Positions 1-12,100 of a stretch of 64,000 nt of DNA are shown one piece after another. The stretch comes from Macropodus opercularis. Taxonomy: Eukaryota > Chordata > Actinopteri > Anabantiformes > Osphronemidae. How positions within the stretch are numbered: position 1 is the stretch's first letter; each line of letters begins with the position of its first letter. Location: positions 5,191,001 through 5,255,000 of the forward strand of contig CM061105.1 in NCBI GenBank assembly GCA_030770545.1. Reading direction: 5' to 3'. The translations under genes and the position numbers were made by a program. The notes beneath the pieces were generated by a model, which ran no database searches, was not told the origin of the DNA, and worked only from the letters and a program-made list of their open reading frames with translations.

Positions 1-3000
1 CAGCGTTGGCCACCATGACTCGTAAATCCCCTCGGTTGACAGAACGACCCCATTGTGCCTAAAAAGGCCATTTCTTCTTCACTTCTGTGTTTGGCTCTGC
101 AAGTAGCATAATAAAGCAACAATTGTCAATCTAGCAGAATTTAAAGCCAACTTTAAACCTCTACTACTATTCTTCTGCTTTTAATGTGAAATCTAGTACA
201 TTTTCAATTCCTCTACTGAGCATCTTGGGCCGATGGCTCACAACTTCAGCAGACATTTGATGCTTTTATTGCTTTGATTTTGAAGGGAAAGTGAGGAAAG
301 GTGGCGTGTTCCTGTCAGTGAGTGCGTTCAAACTGATCCTTACTTAGACAAATAGAGAGAGCTGAATACAGCACGTATGTAAAAAAAAAAGAGTATATTT
401 ATGCAACGGAGAAGACAGACATTTGGAGTTAAAAAACAAACGACTGATATTTTCTAAAAAAAGACCACAAAACCATGTATTTGCCATTTCTTTGATGCAC
501 CATTTTATATAAGTGCATAAAGGTTTTAATATTATCTTAGGGGTTCAGTGTAACTCATTTTCCAAAAGTCCTTGGAAATCCTGGAGACTTTTTGAATAAT
601 GATTATCGTTACCTTTGTTTAACCAACTAATATAATTAGAGGAAATGAGAACATGCAACACAACAGACGTCGTTTTTATCAGCATTTAACCAATTCACAT
701 TCTATGAAGAGAATTTATGCGTTGCATTATGAATTGCATTGACTTTGCTGCGTTTTACTGTGTGCTGGTGCATTTTGTAATTAGACATAGTGCCTTTTTA
801 ATCTTTTTAAAAATGTTTTCTCTCTCTGATGAAGCTTTAATCTCCGCCACATGTCCAAACGCTTAAAAATCAGATCAATTACCAAGTCACATTCACTCAA
901 GTCACATTTTCCGGCATTCCACCCACAAGCACAAATTAAATTCTGAATAAGCAGATGTCTATTATGAGGATAGATGGCAAAATTACAGTGTGTTCTAGTT
1001 GTGTAATGCATGTATGGCCACACTTGTACCGTATTTATGTGTGTGTGATATATATAGAGGGTGTGCGTGCATTTGTGTGTCTGTGAGTGTGTAATTAAAA
1101 CAAGTGATTTTTTTTTACACACAGATTATCCCTCTATCCCAGCTGGTCAGAGTTGGATTTGACCACCCCGACAACCAGAGAGGAAATCTCTTTGGGGCTA
1201 AATCCAAATTGGCACCCTTGATGATTTTTTTTTTTTTCAAACTGAAAATGTGGGAGTGTGCAACTATTTACTTGATTTTCATCATGTCAAAACCTTTTTG
1301 TAATAACGGTATTTCACAGCGTCCGCCTGCCTGATATTTCTGTGACTTTAGAACATCGCTTTAATGAATAATCACTCCTGATGTCTACATTTACAGTAGA
1401 CTACACTGGGCTTTATGTGATTGTATTGCATTTGTGAAGCATTACAGATGAATTCAAGCTTTAAAGGGCAATACACTCACAAGGGCAGACCACTGTGGCG
1501 ATGCAGAGGTTTGTGCACATCTGTCCCGTTTTATTTTTCAGAGAGAGAGAGAGAGAGAGATTTAACAGTGCCCTGCCTTGTAATGAGGTCAAATCAGCTA
1601 ACTGGTTCCTAATGTGAAAATGGAGAAATAAATATGTAAATATCCAAAAACAGCATCAATACATTTGACAACTGTAAAAATGTTGTTCAGTTGTGAGAAT
1701 AAATAAATGCAGGAGCCAAGATACTATTTTGATTGTGACTGACAGCTTGAAACCCCACAAATATGGAAACAAGTTTTATTAAGATTCAGTAAAACAGTCC
1801 ATGAAGTGCTTAACCTAAGTGCAATACAGAAATCAGGTTGTCAAGGAAAGTCTTTTATATAAAAATTAACACGGTATCTCTCTATGATTTGATCATATTT
1901 TGTTACGGCTGTCATGAGTCACTGAGATGGTCTCTTTAATATAAATACATTACAAAAAATAAGTATAAATTAGCTTTACATACATTACACAGCCTCAAAG
2001 CTCTTTACAATGTTAATTACAAATGCATTCATGCATTTCTAATCCCCATCCACCAGATTAGATTATTATGGTCTAGAGAGAGTCAGAGATGTGTGCGGAC
2101 AATGATTAATATCAGGCACATAAATCAGGGATTATTACACAGAGCGTCTTTGTAATCAGCTGTTAAATTTGTGTTTGAGCTTTTTGCATGTGGCATTCAC
2201 ATTACAGTGTATCGTAAAAGTGATAAACATTGAGTAACAGCAGTAACTTTGTGTGTCCTTTCCTGTTTCTCCATCATCACTTCGTTCCTTCGCTTTATCC
2301 AGCACCTTCATTTAGCTAAAGTGCAGGTATAGTCTTCTCCAAAAGTGCTGGACCAGCACTAAGCTGCAAACCAAAGACACTTGGGTTTAGGATCAAAACA
2401 TAAATTTCAATTTAGATGTTCTGCTTTTATTTTCTTTTACTTACTTCTAGAGGTGTTAAACAGTGTAATGTAGCACCTTTTGTGTCAGATCAGCCAAATC
2501 TAATTTAATGGACATGCAGCTGTACTTCACTAAACCTTTGTTCTATGTCCTACAGCTAAATCTAGATGCAAAAACAACAATTTCAAACCAAAACGTCTTC
2601 GGTGTACAGCAAGACAGATGCCACTGACGGTATGTCCTCTGGTCTGAAGGAGGATGTTTTGCTTCTAGTACAAATCTTGTTGCACAAGTGCTCGAGGGAT
2701 AACTAGTCTGCTAGTCATCAACATAAGGATAATCAACATTTTTTAAAATAGCAACATCAGTTAAAAGACAATAACCTTTTTTTTAACCCCTCTGCAGGCA
2801 TTTGTTTAAACTGTTATGCAAAAGGTGAAGTGCTGCAACAAGTAGATATTAAAAAACATTGTGAAAAATTGACCTTCAGAAAGGTTTCTTGTAATAAAGC
2901 CGCAGGTAACAGCTGCACTGTATTTTAAGTTATTAGAATACGTCATGTTATCAAACTAGGTGACAAATTTGACTTCCTTTGATGTTGTTAAAACAAGTTT

Positions 3001-3161
3001 CACTTCAGATGTCACATTATTGAAGTTCATGTTGCTCATTGAACTCAATGAACTTTCCTAAATGTTAATTAATTCCTTAGACTGTGAGTTATTTTGCTTT
3101 GTATTCTCAGCTGTAAACAAAACAGACAAAATGACACAGACACTCTCTCAACAATCAAGTC
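1..3161. other. Downstream flank and probable 3'UTR of the sodium channel
   Basis: No gene is recognisable here. Sequence from 3161 leftwards is probably 3'UTR. The farthest clear minus-strand poly(A) signal noted is AATAAA at 1775-1780. On the plus strand AATAAATAAA occurs at about 1699-1708 and could end an unseen convergent neighbour. A (GA)n tract lies at about 1541-1561 and a GT-rich tract at about 1035-1092. Confidence 0.45.
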
Positions 3162-6100
3162 TCAAAGAAACGTTTCCTCGTAGTTTTCACTGGACGCCTC
3201 AATTTCAGACTCTCTGGAAACTGATCTGACGACCTGGGAGAAGTCACCGGTCGCTCTAGTCACACTGTCGTAGGATGGTGGTAGGGACATTAGAGGGTCC
3301 TCTGCTGTCTCTTCCGCCTCCACCCCCGCTAGTCCATAGTGGTGTATCATGGAGGCAATCAGCCCCTCTGTTTCTGGAGCATTCTCCACATCCACCACAG
3401 TCTCGTAGTTTATTTGTCTATACAGGTAGGATGCCTGCTTCATCTGCCGGCGCACCAGATGCCTCCTGTAACACCTCTGGATGACGATTGCAGACACCTC
3501 CTCCAGTTTGTGACGCAGCGTGGAAGTGATGGGTTCGTGGGAAATCTTGGAAGGGTTCGCTATCATGAACTTCTCCTCCATTTGCTGCTTGAGTGCGTCC
3601 ATTTCTCCCGACTCACCCAGGACTCGTTTTGTGAAGGCAAACAGGATGTCCAAGCAGTGAATCCTGTCCCCGCTGACCATGGGAAGGTCCATTGATATGA
3701 GCTTGGACATGTTAGGCCTGGCAATGCGTAGCGGCTCCGACAAATTGTCGGCGAAGTTCGACAGCATGCGGAACTCAATGAACTGCGTGGCTTCAGAATC
3801 AAACTTCTCCCAGACCTCGTAAAACATCTCAAAGTCGTCCTCGCTCAGGGGCTCTGTACTCTCCTCTGTGGCAACGCTAAAATTCTCTAGAATGATAGCT
3901 ATGTACATATTTACCACGATGAGAAAAGAAATGATTATGTAACTGACAAAGAAAGCTATGCCCACTGAGGGGCTGCCACAGTTTCCCCGGGTGTTAGTGC
4001 CAGTATTGACAAAGTTAACGTCACACTCGTCGGGGGAGCTGGACATGATGGGGCTCAGGAGGTTATCCCAGCCTGCTGACGTGCTGATCTGAAAAAGGCA
4101 GATCATACTATTCCCAAACGTCTCGAAGTTGAACATGTCATCAATCCCGTCTTGTTTTTTCACGTAGGCAAAGTTCGCCATACCGAAGATCGCGTAGATG
4201 AACATGACGAGGAAGAGCAGGAGGCCAATGTTGAACAGAGCTGGCATGGACATCATTAAGGCAAACAGTAAAGTCCTTATTCCTTTGGCTGCACGTATAA
4301 GTCGAAGTACACGTCCTATCCTTGCCAGTCTGATGACTCGAAACAGGGTGGGAGATACAAAATACTTCTCAATGATATCTGCAAGAACAATGCCTGAAAT
4401 GAGAGGGAAAGAAACGTGTTTTAATAATACTTCATCCTTTGTGCTGTATTTTAGTATCTTTCAGCGCATTTCTTACATTTTTCTAGATAATTTAATCAGA
4501 GCTAATACATACACAGACATTAGTTCACTTCCATCACTGACCGTGTGTTTCCACCTACCAACAATAGACAGAATTATCACCACAAAATCAAAGATGTTCC
4601 AAGCGACCGTGAAGAAGTAACAGCGGAGGGCGAAAATCTTAATCAGGCATTCGGTGGTGAAGATCACGATGAAGACCAGGTTGATCTTGTTGAGGATGGA
4701 CTCCATACGTGCTGACTGCTCATCAGTTTCTACCATCATGGTCACCATGTTGACGATGATGAGCATCATGATCATGATGTCAAAGGCTTGTTGGGACACG
4801 AGATCGAAGAAGAAAGCTTGGATGATGTTCTAGGATTGGGAAATACAGACAGATTTCAGGGAATGCAGCTGTAACGTCTGTGAGCAGGGTGACATCCAGG
4901 ATTAGGCTTGTAAATACAGTCGAAAACAAAACAGTGTTTTCAAATATACATTAAAAACTTCTCTATATTTGACAGTGATATTATTTTACCGCAGGCCTTG
5001 GTATTGGCTTCTGTGGCTTCTTTGATCCCAGCTTTTTCATCGCATTGTAATACTTCTTCTGTTCTTCAGTCATGAAAATATCCTGACCACCTAAGTATAA
5101 AACAAAAATATATTACATTATTTTTACATTAAAATTTTACAGGGATGATTCTTGTTAAGAGAACAGTGGGATGGTCTACAGTGTGTGAGATGCAGTACAA
5201 AAAACATGGACACAATTACACATTCTGAGTGACACTTATCTTTCTTTTCTGTTGGTTGAAATTGTCAATAATGACACCGATGAAAAGATTGAGAGTGAAG
5301 AAGGAGCCAAAAATGATGAACACAACAAAATAAATGTACATGTAGAGGTTGATTTCCCTGACAGGTTGTTCCTCCACCTGAAAAATAAGTCAGTAAGTCA
5401 TTTAATCTAACACGTTTTAACCCAGAGGGAACTGTGGGAGGATAAAAACATACTTACTCCTCTTGAATCAACAGCTGCATACATTATCTCCATCCACCCT
5501 TTAAATGTGGCCTAGGATCAAATACAACGTTACGTAACCACTGCGCTTCATGCTGACCTACTTATTTAGACTATGGAGAGACATCATTATAAACTCAGGT
5601 GACTTAAAACAAGGGGCACAGGGATGAACGTGACTGAGGAAAGTGTAATAGAGCAGCATCAGACTCACCACTTGCAGAAGGGAAAGGTAGCCGAGGCCCA
5701 CGTTGTCGAAGTTGACCTTCACCTTCGTCCAGTAGAACTGGGTGTCGTTTATGGAGAGGCACTCAGACTTGTTGTTGACCACAGACACACTGTGGATGAA
5801 GCCGGTCCTGTTCACGCACTTGCCGAACTTGCCGGCGAACAAGTTGACTCCCATGATGCTGAAGATGAGCCAGAAGATAAGACAGACGAGCAGCACGTTC
5901 ATAATGGAGGGGATGGCTCCTATGAGCGCGTTCACCACCACCTATGGAGCAACGAAATGTCGGCCAGACATCATGATCTGCTCGACACCTGCAGATTTAC
6001 TGGTTGTTAATAGGATTTTATTTGTGTAAAGCAGCAAAGGTCATAGGTCAGATTAAAAAAAAGTGCATTCATGTGGAATGTGCCCTGACAATTTGGCTAC

Positions 6101-9100
6101 CAGGAAGTTCTGAGAACCAATGATAAAGATTAAATAGATTTTCTCTCACCCGCATTCCCTCGAATCTGGACAATGCTCTAAGCGGTCTAAGAGCCCGCAG
6201 GGTTCTCAGGGATTTGATAGCAGCAAAGTCAGAATATCCCAGTGAGTTTGCCACCAGGCTTATTAAGGACACCTGTAGGAATCGCAGAAAGACACATCGA
6301 CTGTGAGAATCATTAAGAGACTTGTGTAATTTAATTCATGTTTGAAACATTGAGAGGCAGCACTGAACAAAGCAATATATTCTTACAGAGGAACTATTGT
6401 TTCTCAGTAATTCTTTAACTTTTCATAAAACAAACAAGCAACAAGCTATCATAAAACACAAGAAGAAAACATTTAAAGAGCCATATTTCAGTTTTTGTGT
6501 ATTCTGGGACATTCCACAGGTAGGAACACAGTGACTTCGTTTTTGAAGTTTAGATTTAGTTTGGTTGATTTCTCATCGTTTTTGAATTTTAGACTTTGCA
6601 CCACTCTATTCTACATCCAAAACAGACAAAACAAAATGGTATTCCGCTGTTGAATGGCCCTTGGATGAGAGCTATGAATGAACATGGTATGACATAAATG
6701 AAAGAAACTGGAAAATTCATGTTATGACTGATGAAAACACAGACAAGTATGCGTATATGGGTAAGTGTCCATGCATGCATACTCAGCTATATATGCATAT
6801 AAAATATGTATATATATCAAATAGAGTGAGTTTTATAAAGAATTTATGTGTCTCTTTGCCAAATTTGCTGCCCAATTTGCATCCAATATGAGCCAATATG
6901 TTATTCAAAACAATTTAGGACAAATAAGGTCCCAATGATGCGTTTTCTTTATAAAAGTCGATTTACACATGTGCTTTTCCAATATATCTAAAGAAGATAC
7001 TCAAAATTAATTTTCAGAACTCAAGAAGTATTTGGCTCTGTGAGAATACAAAAATAAAAATACAGAAACACAACGAAAGAGAGTAAGCTGGCACTGATAA
7101 AAGCATAATAAAACATTCAGTACATCAACTAAACACATCAGTTAGGACACAAATTCATTTAACATCTGTGGCTATAATTGTATAAATCTAAGTGCACCAG
7201 ATCTTCTGTAGATAAACCTCAGAGTACATGGCATTGCAATTATTTTATGATATAAAAGCCAAGGTCATGTAGTAAGTAAGTAAAAAAAAAAAGGATCACA
7301 TTTCAGAACAAGTGCGTTTATTTGGGAACAAGACAGTGGCTTTTGATATCGCGAGAGAAAGCACTTACGAGTGAAAATACACAGAAGCTTTTGTGATGCA
7401 GATGCAGAAGTTTCCATTCCCAGAGCTCATACTCACCTGGGAACCGCTACCTACAACTTACCCTAACAATAGAGCGGTCTGTGGCAATCTGTGTAACAGC
7501 AGGTGAGATCAGAGGAAGTCAAGTCACGCCGCGGGGCGAATGCGTACAATGAATATTCAGTTGTACAGTGTTAGGACTTGTGTGCGATTTCCATTTTACA
7601 CGTCTGTGTGTATCCGAGTGTGTTTTAGCGAGAAGAAGTAAAAGATGCTGGGTTTCAACCTGTGAATACCACAGTGCGGCACTTACCAAGCAGTGAATCC
7701 CCCATAATATAATGCTACACTGAGCTACAGGGAGCCAATACAATTCGGTCAAACACAAGCTTGCATTTGTAGCATTCGTCCATAAATTACAAGATAAAAT
7801 GGAAGATACATCAAGATATTCACTTACATCCACGATAAGAAAGTCAAGCCAGCACCAGTAGTTGGTGAAGTATTTCTTAAAGCCGTAGGCAGTCCACTTG
7901 AGGAACATCTCCAGCACAAAGATGTAGGAAAAGATCTTGTCAGCATATTCCAACACCACCTTAATGACCTTTCTCTTCTCAATGTAGATATCTTCAAACG
8001 CCTGCAGCAGAGTAAGAGCGAACCATTATCTCCTAGTACATTAAAGGGGCTGAAGGAACGTGAAGGAACCTTGAGGAGGTGGTGCACAGCAGCCTTACCA
8101 GAGCCCCGCTGCTGAGCAGGATCATGAAGATGATAAACGTCTCAAACCAGCTGTGTTCCACGATCTGATAGCAGGTCTTCCTCAGCCTCCACCAGACCTG
8201 GCCCAGACCTCGGCTGTTGTCGACGTCACAGCACTGACAGTGCCTCATGCAAACTGATAATAATGTGAAATGTTACACGGAACCACTCAGAATATTTAAC
8301 ACACTTGTACCTGAAGGCGTTTAACACTCACATTCGGGAAAGCATTCCTCTGGCTCCATACTCTCTTCAGCCATCACCGATAAGTTGTCTACCTCCTCCC
8401 CAGGCTTCCTCAGGTCCACTGTGCTGCCTTCTGACAGGCTGACCTTCTCCTGAGAAGCAACAAGTTTAAATAAACAAAATGCTGCTGTTTACTCATTTTC
8501 TACTGCTACTCCTGTCAGTTCTAGATCACCTTGACTCACTACTTAACCTTGCACACTTTTCGGAGCCTTAATACAATTTTGATGAGATTTTTCACGTGTT
8601 GTAACAGCAGCATATTACAAATGATTTATAGGGCAGAGGTGCAGGCCCAATCCTGGAAAATGGAAAATGAAGTGTAATCCAGCATCCACAGGACCTAGGC
8701 AATATAATAAGTGTTGCCACTTTGTATTTAAAGACAGAGCAGCACGTGCACCGATGCCCTTTTTATGATCGGAGTAAACTAAGATTGGCACAAAGCGCAT
8801 CAATACTTTTATGACTTATTAGTTATTAACCCACATTTAGTCGTCACTACAGAATTAAAATGCACCTCCATGCTGAGTGGAGCACGACAGAAAAAAAAGA
8901 AAGAGAGAGTCGGCCTGGCTACACTAACCTCAACACCAACAGAAGACAACAAACATGAAAAATGTCATAATGATGACTGTTATTACTGTAGTTATTCATT
9001 TTAGGTTTAGGCAGCTTGAAACATAAAAACTGTCCTTGCACCATCCTCTACACCCACTCGCTCTTTTATTATACTCTGTTTCTTTTACTGTAGCCATGCT

Positions 9101-12100
9101 TTCATTCATCTATTAATACGAGTCAGCCTGCCTCGTGTAATGTCGGTTGTTTGGTATGAAGCTAAACATCTTAAGTTATATTTGTCTCACCAGGTCACTA
9201 GTCCCCATCAGAGTTCACCTTGTCTGCCTGACAGATTAAAAGCTTACGCGTCCGGAAAGCCTCCGCATCTGCATCTCCTTCACGGCCCACCCCCAGCGTG
9301 TCCCTCTCTCACCCTCAACCTTTTTCACCACGCCTCGTTTTTTCAATGACATGAGCAGCAGCACCAGCAGATGATTAGACTGAGCAACATGGCGGATGTT
9401 ATTTAGCCTAAAACTGTGAGTCAGCGCACACACACAGGGCTGAGTTGACGCTGAATCCACTAATCCTCCGCAAGAACTTTCCAGACCCGCATCTAAACCA
9501 CAGCCTGACGAAGCATTATGAAAAAACAGATCAATAAACATTGAAAATTAATTTATCTCTTTTAGAATTACACTGACTAGCAACTTTAGGAAGAACTACA
9601 CACGTGTACAGACAAGAGACAACAGTAGAGGAAGTCAGTAAAATGCTCATATAAAGATACAAAGAAACAAACTCACTGGCTTATTGTCTTCATCATCTGA
9701 TGACTCTGAAATCTCCTCCTCTTCAAGAAACTCCACATCTGACTCTCCAGGAGCGATGGGAACGATAACGGTCAGGTTTGGGTTGGTCATGTAGCTGTCC
9801 TCTTCTGGTATTATATACTTCTCGCCATAGCTCCCAAAGATTCCTCCATTTCTTTCGACATGATTCCCAACCGGCTTGATGCCCTGACTGCCTTCTTTGG
9901 TCTTCTCCTTCCGACCCTTCAGTCCACGATTGAAGAAGCTGGTGATAATCGTGCCGAGCCAGGAGAAGCCGGCATGAATGCGGGCGATCGCGACCTGAAT
10001 GTTGTTCAAATCGCCGTCTTCATCCGGAGCAGAGAGGTTGTCAGAACTGAAGGAACTGAGCAGCAGGGCCAGGAAAAGATTGAGCACCTGTCGGCAAACA
10101 AACATTAAGCTTGATTTTACGAAAAGGCCCATTAGTTTAGTTGAAGGTACATTTTATACAAATTATTGCATGTAAAACGCTCATGCCATCATTTCCCTAC
10201 ATACTGTAGCTTTTGTGTCTGAGGTTAAGTGACATAATGTATGACATGATGCCCCACATATGTCATGAACACCGGTAAATCCTACATGGTATAGTCAAGA
10301 TGATCTTCTGTAAACAAAAGTGAGACAAACACAAACAAACACATATGGCTTTGAGTGTGTTGAGCTACACGACCGACGTCTGTTAGCTTAGACAGCAGCA
10401 TCGAGTGTGTGTGTGGTCCATGTATGAACACGGCCTGTGTGCGTGCGTGATGTGCGCAGTTGGTAAGGATCATCTTTAACCACTGAGCCAGTCAGAGACA
10501 GGGAGCATGAGCAGATGATTAGTGATGAATGACCTTCGACCTTCTCGCCCCTAAGCATCCTGGATAATCCCTCGGATAAGCTTTCCCACGATTCATGTGT
10601 GGTCGTTTCTGTCCATTACATTCTACAAGGAGCACCATTGTGATCTAGACGTGACAAGGCAACAGAGCTACTGCGGAGGCCTCCATCCTCCAGGTGTGAC
10701 TGTGCTCTTCAGCTTCAATAACTAATACTCACAAAAGTGGACCAAAAACGGTTTTAAACCCTTTGTGACAGACTGATTTCTTCAGCATTGGATTAAAAGT
10801 GGGACAAACTAGCATTTAATGGCGCAGGGAACAGAGGGCATGCTGGGAACAGGTGTTTGAACAATATTTAACAGGGACTACACTCAAAGCCTCGCTCCGT
10901 TTTATTGAGACAACACAATATTTTAAACTGTTGTGGCGGAAATAAAATGACGATCAATGATCTTATATGTTCTGCTTGGGTCTTCTTAGAGAGTTAGACC
11001 AAGAAATTAAAGCTACTCCAAAGAAATCCTGACAATGGATTAGAAAAACTGGACTCAGAAGTAGATTATCAATGCTTTTGAGAGACAAGCATTGATGTGC
11101 AGACTGTACACGAGTCAGTGTGAAAATCAATAACCGCTGCAAAGGCTAGAACGGCAGCAACAACCCGCTGTCGCCTTCGCTGATCTTTTGAACGGTACTT
11201 AGGTCACAGTTTCACAAAATTGGATTGGATTTTGGATTGGATGAAACGTTGAGTGTCGTTGCACTAAAAGCTCCTCGAGCGCATTGTGCGTCTGTTGCGG
11301 CTGCCGTTGGCACGACAGCATGTGCAGATAATACATATATGACTGTGGAGGGACAACAGATGGTTTATTTGCCGTCCAGACATGATCTGTTTTGAAGTCC
11401 GCTAATGCTAATCTGGAAGACAAGCGAGCATGACACAGTTACATAATCGCTCCTCTCCAACCACTGTAACCACCATTACTGAATTTGCGAAATTCCTCGC
11501 AATGAGGCGCAGTCCGCTCTTTAAGCAGGGCCCGTTCCGATAATGTGGAAACACCAGTGCTTGTTGGTGCAATGTTGCCTAATCCCTGATTACCTGTGAC
11601 ATCATCATGTGGATTTGGATCCCTAGTTACAGTTGGTTGCTCTTACATGCTGCTGAATTTCTCTCTAGGCAGAGGTGTGGTTATCACTGGCCATCAACTC
11701 CAATATAAAGCTTAAATTAATGTGCTAAATCGTGTCATATTATGTGTTTTTCCTGAACTTGGATGAAATAGAACCTTCACAGACAGACTAAACTAATTAG
11801 ACGTGTTGTGTATTTATGTCTTTACTCACCACCAGGTTCCCTATGACCATGACCAGCATGAACACCAGGATGCAGAGGGGCTGCCCAGCCACTTCCATAC
11901 AATCCCACATGGTCTCGATCCACTCGCCACACAGCACCCGAAACACAATCAAAAACGAGTGGAAGAAGTCCTTCATGTGCCAGCGAGGCAGCTGACAGTC
12001 GATGGAAATCTTACACACACAGTCCTGGTAGTTCTTGCCAAACAGCTGCATGCCCACCACAGCGAAGATGAAGACGATGATCGCCAGCACCAGCGTCAGG

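Noticed and set aside
1..1800. Possible 3' end of a convergent plus-strand neighbour (AATAAA near 1700)
   Set aside because: No coding sequence supports it. A single poly(A) hexamer in AT-rich DNA is not enough.
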